Source: Baffinella frigidus (lineage: Eukaryota > Cryptophyceae > Cryptomonadales > Baffinellaceae). Taken from it: a stretch of 14,982 bases of DNA. The translations under genes and the position numbers were made by a program. This document shows, in pieces, positions 6,342-14,912 of the stretch. Below the pieces are notes generated by a model. That model saw nothing but the letters and a program-made list of their open reading frames with translations. It made no database searches and was not told the origin of the DNA. The stretch spans positions 1 to 14,982 of the forward strand of contig MU646334.1 of NCBI GenBank assembly GCA_026770585.1, in the 5' to 3' direction. Within the stretch, counting starts at the first letter, position 1, and the number at the start of each line of letters is the position of its first letter.

Positions 6342-7550
6342 ATGTCACCGACCCGAACCGTATGTCTGCTGTTGTGTGTGCTACACGGCAGTATGGCGTA
6401 TGTTCGCAGCATCAATGAAAACCGTTTTCCATACATGATTGACACCGATAGCCAAGAGCCTCTGAATTGGGGGAGTGGTTCACTTCTACAGCATATGTTG
6501 GGGTCTTCTGCTGTCCGTGTATCAGATAATCGCATTCGATTCATTCAAGCAGGCTGGACTCTGATAGAGACCCCCGGCTCCTATACAACCTGTCGTCCGC
6601 ACCCGAAAGCGCTCTGTATTGTCGAAGGCACTGAGCTTAACAACGAGGTTATAGGTGTAGGTCATGGGTCTCGGATATTCCCGTTCTATGATACAGGTGT
6701 GACGGTACACAGTAACACCTCACATTCGTGTAGGCACGGGGTGGGGCGTGTGTGTATGGCCTCACCCAGCGAAGTGTACGATGTGAGTGTGTGTGGTACG
6801 GTGGATGGGTCACTTGACGTGATGTTCACACAAGATAGAATACAGTTGGTACACATCAGCATCAACAACTCGCTATACGTTTTGTCGGGTATCATTGTGG
6901 TGTTATTGATTGTGTTTGTAACTCAAAATCTAGCTATCGACATCATGGCCGACGAAGTATGTAAAACGGCCGTCTCGTTGGATATCTGTATGACAGTGGC
7001 TATAATGCTCTGTATCTGTAGCTGTACACTTCCGGGTGTGATCAATGGTGGGCCTCCTGGCCTTTTTATACCCATCAACACCATGGTTGACCTGTACTAC
7101 TTCTACCTGGTCGTCGCCTACATGGCAATACACGTTTTGGTTTGGATTGTGCCCAAAGGATTGGGGTATTATCACCGAAGTGTTGCACATGAACCCGAAG
7201 CTGGTCGAACAAGGCATCTTCACAGTGTTAACTTCATGGTCAGTGCAATTATGTTATCAGTCTTCTCTACGCATGGTACGATTGAAACCGTGCTGACAAC
7301 ACCACTTCTATTTGTGTTCCTTTTCCGAACAATGTTCAAAATCTATGCTATAGAGAAATCGAGTGGTTGTACATATTTACATACTATCTTGGAAGCATTC
7401 CTCGTCTCAATCGATTGTATTCTTGTTGCGGCAACACACGTAGTGGGCACAGGACCACAAGCAGAGAGCCATATACACGGATTATCGGCATTTTGCATCG
7501 TTTTTTTTATATCACATGCGCTGGCATACGAAGCAAACCGTGGGAACTAA
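6342..7550 (+). CDS. Membrane protein: signal peptide, Cys-containing ectodomain, about seven TM helices
   Basis: A 402-aa protein from the ATG at 6342, 37 nt after a TATA-like box. Residues 1-19 form a signal peptide (TVCLLLCVLHGSMA). An ectodomain of about 160 residues has Cys in TTCRPH, ALCIVE, HSCRHG, RVCMAS and SVCGT, plus possible N-glycosylation sites at NTS and NNS. Hydrophobic helices follow near residues 183-203, 212-233, 250-270, 297-311, 319-336, 345-366 and 379-394. The layout resembles a receptor-like or envelope multi-pass protein, but I recognise no family, and a 7-TM receptor is not supported by any motif. It ends within the first copy of a 42-bp direct repeat. Confidence 0.8.
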   Translation: MSPTRTVCLLLCVLHGSMAYVRSINENRFPYMIDTDSQEPLNWGSGSLLQHMLGSSAVRVSDNRIRFIQAGWTLIETPGSYTTCRPHPKALCIVEGTELNNEVIGVGHGSRIFPFYDTGVTVHSNTSHSCRHGVGRVCMASPSEVYDVSVCGTVDGSLDVMFTQDRIQLVHISINNSLYVLSGIIVVLLIVFVTQNLAIDIMADEVCKTAVSLDICMTVAIMLCICSCTLPGVINGGPPGLFIPINTMVDLYYFYLVVAYMAIHVLVWIVPKGLGYYHRSVAHEPEAGRTRHLHSVNFMVSAIMLSVFSTHGTIETVLTTPLLFVFLFRTMFKIYAIEKSSGCTYLHTILEAFLVSIDCILVAATHVVGTGPQAESHIHGLSAFCIVFFISHALAYEANRGN

Positions 7551-7553
7551 CTA
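7512..7553. repeat. 42-bp direct repeat, left copy
   Basis: Positions 7512-7553 are identical to 8435-8476 (offset 923). This copy encodes the last residues (HALAYEANRGN) and stop codon of the upstream membrane protein, so it is probably the original. Confidence 0.95.
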
Positions 7554-7593
7554 ACTGGTTGAAAAAAGGAGATCATTTTGGCCACCAAGACCT

Positions 7594-7728
7594 GGGACTT
7601 TGAGCGTCTAAGGTATTTAAGATTCTTGGAATTTACAGGTAAAATGACAGAGAACGAGTTGATGGCAGAGGACGAGTTGAAAGAATCGATCAGTGTGGCC
7701 GCCTTTTTCGGGGACTTTGAGCGTCTAA
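7594..7728 (+). repeat. Pair of identical 18-bp segments from ankyrin units
   Basis: GGGACTTTGAGCGTCTAA occurs at 7594-7611 and 7711-7728, 117 bp (39 codons) apart and in the same frame. Both encode DFERL. The first copy lies before the likely start codon. Confidence 0.9.
7614..7621 (+). promoter_or_regulatory. TATA-like box of the ankyrin gene
   Basis: TATTTAAG lies 22 nt before the ATG at 7644. It falls inside sequence that looks like a former ankyrin unit. Confidence 0.35.
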
Positions 7729-8417
7729 ATTGCTTACGAAAAGAACATGGTGACGATCGCATGATTAAATCATGCGGTATCGACAAATACAGGGATAATC
7801 CACTACATCAGGCGCTTAGTAGTGTCGCGTATACAGAAGGCAGATATTTCAAAGGTATTGTGAAACCAATCAATCGGCGTGACTACGTGGAAACTATAAG
7901 AATTCTGCTTGACATGGGGTTAGACGCGTCTATTCGAAATGGTCTCGGAACCCCCCCCCTCGTTCAGGCTTGTATGTATCCCGAGCCAGATGCGTTCCTA
8001 AATGTTAACATTGTACGTTTGCTGCTTCATCATCAGGCATATGTGAATGGCACAGATACCAACACGAGTTCCACCGCGTTGCATTACGCGACTATATTCG
8101 GATATTGTTCTATAGCCAGCGAGTTGATACGGTACGGGGCTGACATTGAGGCTCTCGACAAGAAAGGGCAAACCCCCCTGTTTGTCGCGGCAGTACATTA
8201 TACGGAGACATGTAAGGCCGAAAGCGAACGTGAGGAGGATACGGACACCATGCTCTTACTGCTGTTAAAGGGTGCACGAGTAGTAGACTGTAAAGATGCT
8301 CAAGGTGTGACCCTGATGGATGCAATATTCGATGATGAAGATATTATACCCGAAGAGTTGTATAAATTGCACGGGTGGAAGTTACTCAATTCATGCAAAA
8401 AAATACAGGGCCTTTGA
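7644..8417 (+). CDS. Ankyrin-repeat protein
   Basis: A 257-aa protein from the first ATG in frame (7644). The frame is open upstream to 7578 but with only a TTG there. Ankyrin units can be followed: AAFFGDFERLNCLRKEHG near the start, then ETIRILLDMGLDASIRNGLGTPPL, NIVRLLLHHQAYVN, TALHYATIFGYCSIASELIRYGADIEALDKKGQTPLFVAA, and a last unit with MLLLLLKGARVVDCKDAQGVT. Ankyrin repeats bind proteins; such genes are common and fast-moving in large DNA viruses and their hosts. No F-box or other partner domain is visible. The gene lies between two 42-bp direct repeats and separates genes that would otherwise be convergent neighbours, which suggests insertion as a cassette. The upstream in-frame remnant with DFERL suggests it derives from a longer repeat protein. 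Confidence 0.85.
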   Translation: MTENELMAEDELKESISVAAFFGDFERLNCLRKEHGDDRMIKSCGIDKYRDNPLHQALSSVAYTEGRYFKGIVKPINRRDYVETIRILLDMGLDASIRNGLGTPPLVQACMYPEPDAFLNVNIVRLLLHHQAYVNGTDTNTSSTALHYATIFGYCSIASELIRYGADIEALDKKGQTPLFVAAVHYTETCKAESEREEDTDTMLLLLLKGARVVDCKDAQGVTLMDAIFDDEDIIPEELYKLHGWKLLNSCKKIQGL

Positions 8418-8434
8418 CACAGTAGCTAGGGCGT

Positions 8435-8476
8435 TCACATGCGCTGGCATACGAAGCAAACCGTGGGAACTAACTA
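8435..8476. repeat. 42-bp direct repeat, right copy
   Basis: It is identical to 7512-7553. Here it is non-coding, between the ankyrin stop (8417) and the stop of the leftward giant gene (8482), and looks like a duplicated tail of the upstream membrane-protein gene. Confidence 0.95.
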
Positions 8477-8481
8477 GTCGC

Positions 8482-11400
8482 TCAACGGAATATGAAAATG
8501 ATTACTACTATTGCTACACACACGAACGGAATAACAGTACCAATAAAGACAATGGGCTCAATTTGCACACCCACGGACTCAGTGGGTCTCAACACCAGTT
8601 CCATTTTCATGTCTTTGAGACTTTTGCAGACATCTGCTATGCGGAGGTATGGGTTTATGCAAATCCAATCACACGTGCCGGTTGTAGTGAACTGTGCGAT
8701 CCCGGTTGACGCGTTGGCAGGTATTCCACATGGGGTGCACACGCATGATTGCTGGGAAGAATTCAGGTAGTACCCAGCTGCACAGCTATCACTTGTCAAA
8801 TCGCATCGAGCTTCTGCTACGACCACCGCTGGTGCAGTGGTTATCGGTAAACAATTTCCTCCACTTCCATCTTTTGTGAATCCGTCTTTGCAGGTCCATG
8901 GACAACTGTGCAATGTCTGCCGCCCGGGTTCACTCGCATATGCGTTTTCTGGGACCACACACGGCATGCACCCTCTCCATTTGGTTTCACGTGTACATTG
9001 TGTCTGGTAGTACCCCGTACTACAGGTTTCGACGCAAGTCTTACACACTCCCAGTACCTCGTCATGTATGTACCCAGTGTCGCACCGCCACGTGCATGGC
9101 TCCAAATTTTTCACATATCCAGTTTTATCATCCCATGTTTGTGTGACCCAGTGACCGTGTTCAGGAAGAGAATTGGTTACACTGAGGTTTGCGAAACACG
9201 TTGCACACACCCTGTCCATTGACGAATTGCACGCTATTGTTTCGTATGACCCCACAATACAAGGTGTACACGCCTCGCAATGTGCATCTTTAGTTGAAGT
9301 GCACCCGACAAAGTATGACTGCTCAACACACTCACTGAGATCCAGGGACGAACATTTTGTGCAATTCCCTGTGTCAATGGATGTGAAATGGAAGTCTAGA
9401 CAACGTGTAGTACAGGATGAGTCGATGCCACGAATGCCATTAGAGGTGAAAATAGTGTTTCTGTCGTTTTTGACACACGCTGAACACGTACCACAGTCAC
9501 TCATGTACTCGCCTACAATACAGGACATAATAAGACAGAACTCACACTCTCCATGTTGGAGTTCGTAATTTTCATCGCAGTTCCAGTCACATTGTCTTGA
9601 GACAATGAAGCTTGCGTTTGCCGGACGTGAGGTGGGGTCACAATCTGTGCACGTGTACGCATCGTTGCTACATACCGCATGAGTCTGTGCGGATAGAGTG
9701 ATTTCGATTAGTTCCGTATATGTGTCAATTATTTCCAATCGAATGAACCCGTTGTTTGTTGAAACTGCAGAGAGTGACTCCCAGTCAAGTGAGAAGCCTT
9801 GCCATACACTCCCTACACCTCCATGCTTCAACACAGAAACCCGTGGCTTGAATTCGGTGAGTGGTGTTGGGCTTGCGCCCCCCCAGACGCGCACTATTGA
9901 ATCAATTGTGTGCGCGTGAACACGGATCTTCCCTGTCAGACGGAACACACTCCCCGCGACAAACGTGAGTATCGGTTCCTCATATGGATTTGGTAGATAA
10001 ACGTCAACAGACGAATTGGCCGTCGTATTGGTTCTGATGTGAACCGTGTTCTCGGGAAAGTGTTCATCCCAGTTCCCACAAACTGGTTTCTGGTATAGAC
10101 CCTTGGTACACGAGTATGCACATATGTCGACCCCACTAGCCGTAATCAAGACGTCTGGGTTTTCGGGTATGGGTTCACATGTGACACAGTACGACTCTTG
10201 CATGGGCTCGCATGGAGTAGTCGTCATGTACCGAGAAGTATAACGCACACCCCCAATTCCACAACGATTCGTATCACATTGCTGGCAACTTGAGTCACTT
10301 ACAAGCACTTTACCATCTATACACTCCTCTTCGCATCCAGTCGGTAAAACACCCCCATCGGTCACAAATACTCGAAATGGGTCCTGTTTCGACCATGTAG
10401 ACATGCATGGGGTACATATTGAGTCTGTATCCCTAGTATATCGTCTGAGGTACTCCCCGACGGAACATGGTTCGGTGCGCACCGCCTGACACACTTCAGC
10501 GGTCGTGTTCCAGAAGTGTTCGTCTATACATCGCCATTGGCACTCCGTTCCATCTTTGAACTCATATAAGGTAATATTGTCGTCAAAGGGCTTTTTCTCA
10601 CCGAATGGCTTTGTATCACACTTAAAGCAATCTGAGTATGGGACCAACGCGTCTGTGAAGCACTTTGAAGAGTACTCGTCAGCTTCACAAAAGCTTTTAC
10701 ACCTGATACACTCACCATTTCGCATGTAATCATCGGATGGACACCTGTATGCACACGAGTCGCTGTCTTCAAAAACAAACACGGATGTGACGTTGACAGA
10801 CCCCTTCTCTGCAATCACGGCGACCGAGTCCCCTGAAAGTACCCACACCACCGTGGAGATCTCAATTGCAGGTCCATTAGTGAGAGTGTAATAACCAAAG
10901 AATTCATCGACTGGTTTGGATGACGTGGGTGACGTACCTAAACCCTCACCACGGAGATTCCGTGCCAAAAGAACAACGCATCCAGTCTCATCCACACACG
11001 CCATGGTCACATGCACATTTACCCAATGCTCACTCGAATCAGTCAACTCGAGTGGGTACGATATAGCACCACCCTTGGGAATCATTGACTCCGAGGGCCC
11101 AGTTGCTAGAGCGCTGCCCCAGTGGTCCCACAAACGATGCGGTTGGTTTGGTGTGGCGGGTCTGAGTCCGGATACCACAACCGGTGGCGTCCCTGTATAC
11201 GAAAGCAAGGTATTCTGTGCACATGTTGTGTTGCCCATACGCCCTTTGTTACCGTTTCCCCAACATACGATTTCCATATTCGCCAGTATTGCACACCCGT
11301 GCTGACTGCCGAGTGATAGCTCGGACACTCCATTCAATAAGGGGATCTCATTGGGTGTCAGTGCGTCAAGGTTACCATTGACGGTGCGGCGCCCGAATAT

Positions 11401-13479
11401 GTTTAGTCCAAAGCAATATGTGGCCTTACTGACTAACGTGACACAGGCGAACCCCCAATCATCGGCGCCTGTCTCTATTACATCAACACGGCTGTCAAGA
11501 CTGGTACCAAAAGATTCAGGGAACTCAACACCAACCACCCCATACCGAAAATCATGCTCATAATATCTATCCTCAATACCCAAACATATCAGTTTATGTT
11601 GATCTGCATTTTCAGTGGCAAAGCAAATGGTGTCACCTGTTGCACTCAGAGCATACACGTTCTCGTATACGTACATGGACAAAGAACTTTGTTCGAAATA
11701 TGATTTTGCACTGCCGCGACGGCTAGAGCATACGAGCGATTTATCGTAAAGTGCACACATAAAACGATCTGCGATCGCAAAGTCTACCAGGGTGTTTGCG
11801 GGGCGCGTCTCACCAACCCCGAGTAGCTTCGTGTCCATGCGCTCCGGTGGGCCGAACAGTAGCTTCATGTCCATGGGCTGAGGTGGAGTGTTGACGTGAA
11901 AAAATTTTGTCCACAACCTGCGACCCCAGCACCAGATTTCACCAAAGTTTGTCGCGACACACGCCATACCAGAGGCAACACGGAGAATGACGGCAGACTG
12001 TGTTGTTTGTTTGAACCCACAGAAGGGATCGTCTGTTGATATCCCCATATCACAGGTGTGAAAGGAGCTGAATCGACTCATTTCGCAATCACGGTCATCG
12101 ATTGCGCAAATCTGATACTGTCCCCAACACTTGGCGGTGCCATCCGCGAGTAGGGCACATGACATGTCGTTTGCATTTTCAGACATGATCTGCTGGCTCA
12201 CAGCAACTGCAATGACCGGTGCGTGTAGTCCCTGTACAGGCAATGTGGACTGGGTGAATGCCCATGGTGTCGTTACCAGTTTGGAGCCAAGACGGCGTGC
12301 CTGAGGCAGCACTATCATGTCACCTATTGTCCACCGATAGTCTGATACTGGTGCGCCTCTCCAACCGAGGCCAGGATCAAGCCATTTCCCAAGTGCACCC
12401 AGTCGCCCGAGCATGCTCCACGTATTTTTCTCTTCTGAATATGTCGACTCGACCCATACAAGTACAGGTGGTAGCAATTCAATCGAGTTTGATGCGTTGA
12501 CGACGCTCGCCATTACAAAAAAAGGTATGGTTGAAGTAAAACCGAGGTTGAGGTGAAGATCATCTGCAATAAAAAAATGTGTACTTGTTCCGCTATATGG
12601 ACCCATGTCATCTGAAAGAAGTCTGGTTTCTACAGACGTAATTGTGATCTTTGCGGGTAACCCTGAGACTTCTGGCTGTGTAACTTTGTCTGTAATCCAT
12701 ATAACGTATCTGTCATCTTGCCAGCTGTGTTGGGACCCGTCGATTTTTCTCCCAATGAGCTTGGTATCTGAATTTGATGGAGAGAGTGTTTTACGCACTT
12801 CTATCTGAACCCATTCACCACTGTAAGGCATCCACTTGCCGGTTTCGACATTGATAAGTTCCTGTCTCCCCCAAACAGTGCGCCAGGCAGTGTGTGACTC
12901 ACCCGTACCACTAATCTCTACATAGGGACCAAGTTCCAACAATGAAAACATCTCATCGGTATAGGTGACCTGAAATGTTTTTTTGTAGTCCGGATGTTCT
13001 GGGTCCATCGGGGTATACTTCAAAGGTATTATAATCTTGGGACCATAGAGTAGCGAGTTGTCCCCCCAGCAGAGTACGTCACCCACTTGATCTACTACAC
13101 AACAACCAAGCGGGCCACACGACAGTTGTTTATTTTTCTTTCTATGAATGCTATCAATGCCTGGTCTAGAGATGGTCCCATGTACATACCCACGGGAGCA
13201 GTCTTCTCCATAATCCACACAGCGAGTGCACTGAAGAGCGTGCCCCCCCTCCGGCAGTGTTGCCTTGAATCCCTCTGCCAGACATACACAGGTATTCGAC
13301 CCCGGGAGTGGTCTGGATGAGATGATTGGTGAAGACCCTTGAGGACATGGGAGCATACTCTCAACACCAGGGTCTCCGAGACAAGCATACCCAGCCAGGC
13401 ACGGTAAACAACCAACCTCAACTCCGTCTTGGGAAGATACATTGCCATACCACCCCGCTGGACACCATGACAGCCCCAA
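8482..13479 (-). CDS. Giant Cys-rich/RCC1-like membrane-anchored surface protein, 5' end lost
   Basis: An open frame of about 1665 codons. From the N-terminus: Cys-rich TNFR/GCC2-like repeats (residues about 5-100, CPAGWYG, CLPCLAGYACLG); a first RCC1-like unit (about 118-140, CCVVDQVGDVLCWGDN); about 290 residues of beta-rich sequence; RCC1-like units near 438 (CALLADGTAKCWG), 503, 575, 620, 675 and 725 (CAILANMEIVCWGNG). Another beta-rich stretch follows, then about 750 residues of CxxC-rich repeats, and a final helix (about 1638-1664, FIGTVIPFVCVAIVVIIFIF) ending one residue before the stop. It looks like a type I surface protein with almost no cytoplasmic tail, perhaps an attachment spike (inference). 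There is no signal peptide: the frame opens at TTG (13479), with a TAG eight codons further upstream and the first ATG already inside Cys repeats. The true 5' exon is missing at the GC-rich junction. Confidence 0.8.
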   Translation of the reverse strand: MGLSWCPAGWYGNVSSQDGVEVGCLPCLAGYACLGDPGVESMLPCPQGSSPIISSRPLPGSNTCVCLAEGFKATLPEGGHALQCTRCVDYGEDCSRGYVHGTISRPGIDSIHRKKNKQLSCGPLGCCVVDQVGDVLCWGDNSLLYGPKIIIPLKYTPMDPEHPDYKKTFQVTYTDEMFSLLELGPYVEISGTGESHTAWRTVWGRQELINVETGKWMPYSGEWVQIEVRKTLSPSNSDTKLIGRKIDGSQHSWQDDRYVIWITDKVTQPEVSGLPAKITITSVETRLLSDDMGPYSGTSTHFFIADDLHLNLGFTSTIPFFVMASVVNASNSIELLPPVLVWVESTYSEEKNTWSMLGRLGALGKWLDPGLGWRGAPVSDYRWTIGDMIVLPQARRLGSKLVTTPWAFTQSTLPVQGLHAPVIAVAVSQQIMSENANDMSCALLADGTAKCWGQYQICAIDDRDCEMSRFSSFHTCDMGISTDDPFCGFKQTTQSAVILRVASGMACVATNFGEIWCWGRRLWTKFFHVNTPPQPMDMKLLFGPPERMDTKLLGVGETRPANTLVDFAIADRFMCALYDKSLVCSSRRGSAKSYFEQSSLSMYVYENVYALSATGDTICFATENADQHKLICLGIEDRYYEHDFRYGVVGVEFPESFGTSLDSRVDVIETGADDWGFACVTLVSKATYCFGLNIFGRRTVNGNLDALTPNEIPLLNGVSELSLGSQHGCAILANMEIVCWGNGNKGRMGNTTCAQNTLLSYTGTPPVVVSGLRPATPNQPHRLWDHWGSALATGPSESMIPKGGAISYPLELTDSSEHWVNVHVTMACVDETGCVVLLARNLRGEGLGTSPTSSKPVDEFFGYYTLTNGPAIEISTVVWVLSGDSVAVIAEKGSVNVTSVFVFEDSDSCAYRCPSDDYMRNGECIRCKSFCEADEYSSKCFTDALVPYSDCFKCDTKPFGEKKPFDDNITLYEFKDGTECQWRCIDEHFWNTTAEVCQAVRTEPCSVGEYLRRYTRDTDSICTPCMSTWSKQDPFRVFVTDGGVLPTGCEEECIDGKVLVSDSSCQQCDTNRCGIGGVRYTSRYMTTTPCEPMQESYCVTCEPIPENPDVLITASGVDICAYSCTKGLYQKPVCGNWDEHFPENTVHIRTNTTANSSVDVYLPNPYEEPILTFVAGSVFRLTGKIRVHAHTIDSIVRVWGGASPTPLTEFKPRVSVLKHGGVGSVWQGFSLDWESLSAVSTNNGFIRLEIIDTYTELIEITLSAQTHAVCSNDAYTCTDCDPTSRPANASFIVSRQCDWNCDENYELQHGECEFCLIMSCIVGEYMSDCGTCSACVKNDRNTIFTSNGIRGIDSSCTTRCLDFHFTSIDTGNCTKCSSLDLSECVEQSYFVGCTSTKDAHCEACTPCIVGSYETIACNSSMDRVCATCFANLSVTNSLPEHGHWVTQTWDDKTGYVKNLEPCTWRCDTGYIHDEVLGVCKTCVETCSTGYYQTQCTRETKWRGCMPCVVPENAYASEPGRQTLHSCPWTCKDGFTKDGSGGNCLPITTAPAVVVAEARCDLTSDSCAAGYYLNSSQQSCVCTPCGIPANASTGIAQFTTTGTCDWICINPYLRIADVCKSLKDMKMELVLRPTESVGVQIEPIVFIGTVIPFVCVAIVVIIFIFR

Positions 13480-13738
13480 ACCCGGGCTGGTGCCGCGCTA
13501 TCGAGAGGCGGCCAAGGCGCAGTCGGAAAAGGAGGGGGGTTTCAGCTTCGCGGAGGCGGAGAGCCTCCTCTGCTCTGCGCGGCTTCACGAGGTCCCGTGC
13601 CTCTGCCCCCCGCGTTGGGATCCCCTTCACACTTCTCGATCCGTGCTTCCAGCACGGCCGAATGGCGGTAGTCTGTCTCAGGTTGCACCGCGCCCGAGAG
13701 GAGACACATGCTCTTGTTGAACCTTCCTTCCTCACCAG

Positions 13739-13972
13739 GCACGCGGGAGGCCTGCAGAGGCCGCGGGGGAGGTGCGCGCTCTGCTCGACCTTCTGCGCGA
13801 GAACGAGGCTGCCGTGCAGAACGCGGCCGCTGCATGTCAAGAAATCCTCGAGCGAGCGAGCTCGATCCTCACGATCCTCGATCCGGAGGCTGGGGAGGAG
13901 GAGCTCATCGAGGCGGTGGCAGCCGCGCAGGCCAAACTGCTCAGGATGGCGGAACTCAGCGAACTGCACTAG
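13739..13972 (+). CDS. Last exon of a cellular-type helical protein
   Basis: A strong acceptor (CCTTCCTTCCTCACCAG, ending 13738) is followed by an open frame of 77 codons ending at TAG 13970-13972. The peptide is Ala/Glu/Leu-rich with clear helical periodicity (VRALLDLLRENEAAV, QEILERASSILTILDP, EEELIEAVAAAQAKLL). GC-rich codons unlike the viral genes suggest host origin. An upstream exon may lie near 13487-13598 (YREAAKAQSEKEGGFSFAEA); ending it at the GT at 13599 would join in frame, but that donor (GTCCCG) is poor. The family is unknown. Confidence 0.5.
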   Translation, partial: ARGRPAEAAGEVRALLDLLRENEAAVQNAAAACQEILERASSILTILDPEAGEEELIEAVAAAQAKLLRMAELSELH

Positions 13973-14380
13973 AGTCTCGGGGGTGTCTGGCAAGCCTCGC
14001 GCCCACCTCGGTACACCCTCCACCCTACAATTGCTCCATCATCTCCAGGCTGAGAGAAATACAGAAGAAGAAAAAGAAACCGTAAAAGATGGGCGATGAC
14101 TAGCCGTATCCGTCAATATAGTCTATAAACTACAAACAATGATCACCCTTAACCATATGATGATATTGTCATTGTTATGACCCAAACTGATGTTGAGCCA
14201 AACACTTGAAATATACGCTATAATTTTGTACATAGAACCACAAAAAAAGAAAATGCATATTACACTGGGTATACTGAATTCCACCATAACCCGCTAAATA
14301 ATATCCCCTATTATTAGCAATAGTATATAATATAAGGCAATTCACTGACTCCACTCATCCAATGTCACTTATTATATGTT
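13973..14380. other. Non-coding stretch: 3' flank then AT-rich DNA
   Basis: After the plus-strand stop codon, GC-rich sequence gives way near 14050 to a purine tract (about 14051-14090) and then AT-rich DNA. On the minus strand the tract reads as a pyrimidine run ending CTCTCAG, a textbook 3' splice site, but the frame after it closes after 25 codons. No gene is seen. Confidence 0.5.
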
Positions 14381-14480
14381 CACCAATTGAAACCAACCTG
14401 ACACTTTGCACCAGTTCTTATCAGTTCTAGTTTGCTATCACTATCATTGTTGCATATTTGTTGTCAACCCCCGTTCAATT

Positions 14481-14527
14481 GACTTGACTGACAACCGACC
14501 CAACGGACTTGACTAACAACTAACCCA
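14481..14527. repeat. Imperfect 22-bp tandem pair
   Basis: The 22 bases at 14481-14502 recur at 14506-14527 with three differences (period 25), beginning GACTTGACT. It lies in AT-rich non-coding DNA. Confidence 0.7.
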
Positions 14528-14555
14528 TTTTCATGTTTGTTATCATTGAAACCAA

Positions 14556-14912
14556 CAACCCTCGTAGGTACATTCGTTTCATCACTCGGTACAGTCCCAA
14601 CCCATGTTAGTGTATTTGGTTTGGTCTAACCGGTTATGTCTGATATCTATGTTAAATTTGGGTTGGTATTGTATCTAACGAACCTCGCAGGTACATGAAC
14701 ATCACTACACCCGGTACTACCCCTCCCAACCCATATCGGTGTATGTGTTAGTCGGAATGGTTCCATTGACATGAACATTTGTTTAGATATGCCAACTAAC
14801 ATTTTTCACAGGTGTATGGATACCACCACTTGGTAATACCCCAATCCCATTTGTTGTAACTAAATTATTCTGAACGGTTCTATTTGAATGTGGTAAATGG
14901 TTCTGTTAGTAC
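14556..14912. repeat. Three diverged tandem units of about 122 bp
   Basis: Anchor motifs CTCGTAGGTACAT, CTCGCAGGTACAT and CACAGGTGTAT have their AG ends at 14567, 14690 and 14811 (spacings 123 and 121). Each is followed at matching distance by an ATCAC or ACCAC motif, GGTA and CCCAACCCAT or similar. There is no long ORF. The rest of the stretch to 14982 shows nothing further. Confidence 0.6.

Noticed and set aside
13477-13479. TTG as the true start of the giant Cys-rich gene
   Set aside because: Splicing and context are eukaryotic, and a surface protein with a C-terminal anchor should have a signal peptide. The start is lost or in another exon.
13418-14023. 201-aa minus-strand ORF in the right GC-rich block
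   Set aside because: It is Arg/Cys-rich and antisense to a plus-strand exon with a strong acceptor and clear helical pattern.
14000-14090. Minus-strand exon after the pyrimidine tract
   Set aside because: The only useful frame closes after 25 codons and matches nothing I know. It is noted as splice-like sequence only.
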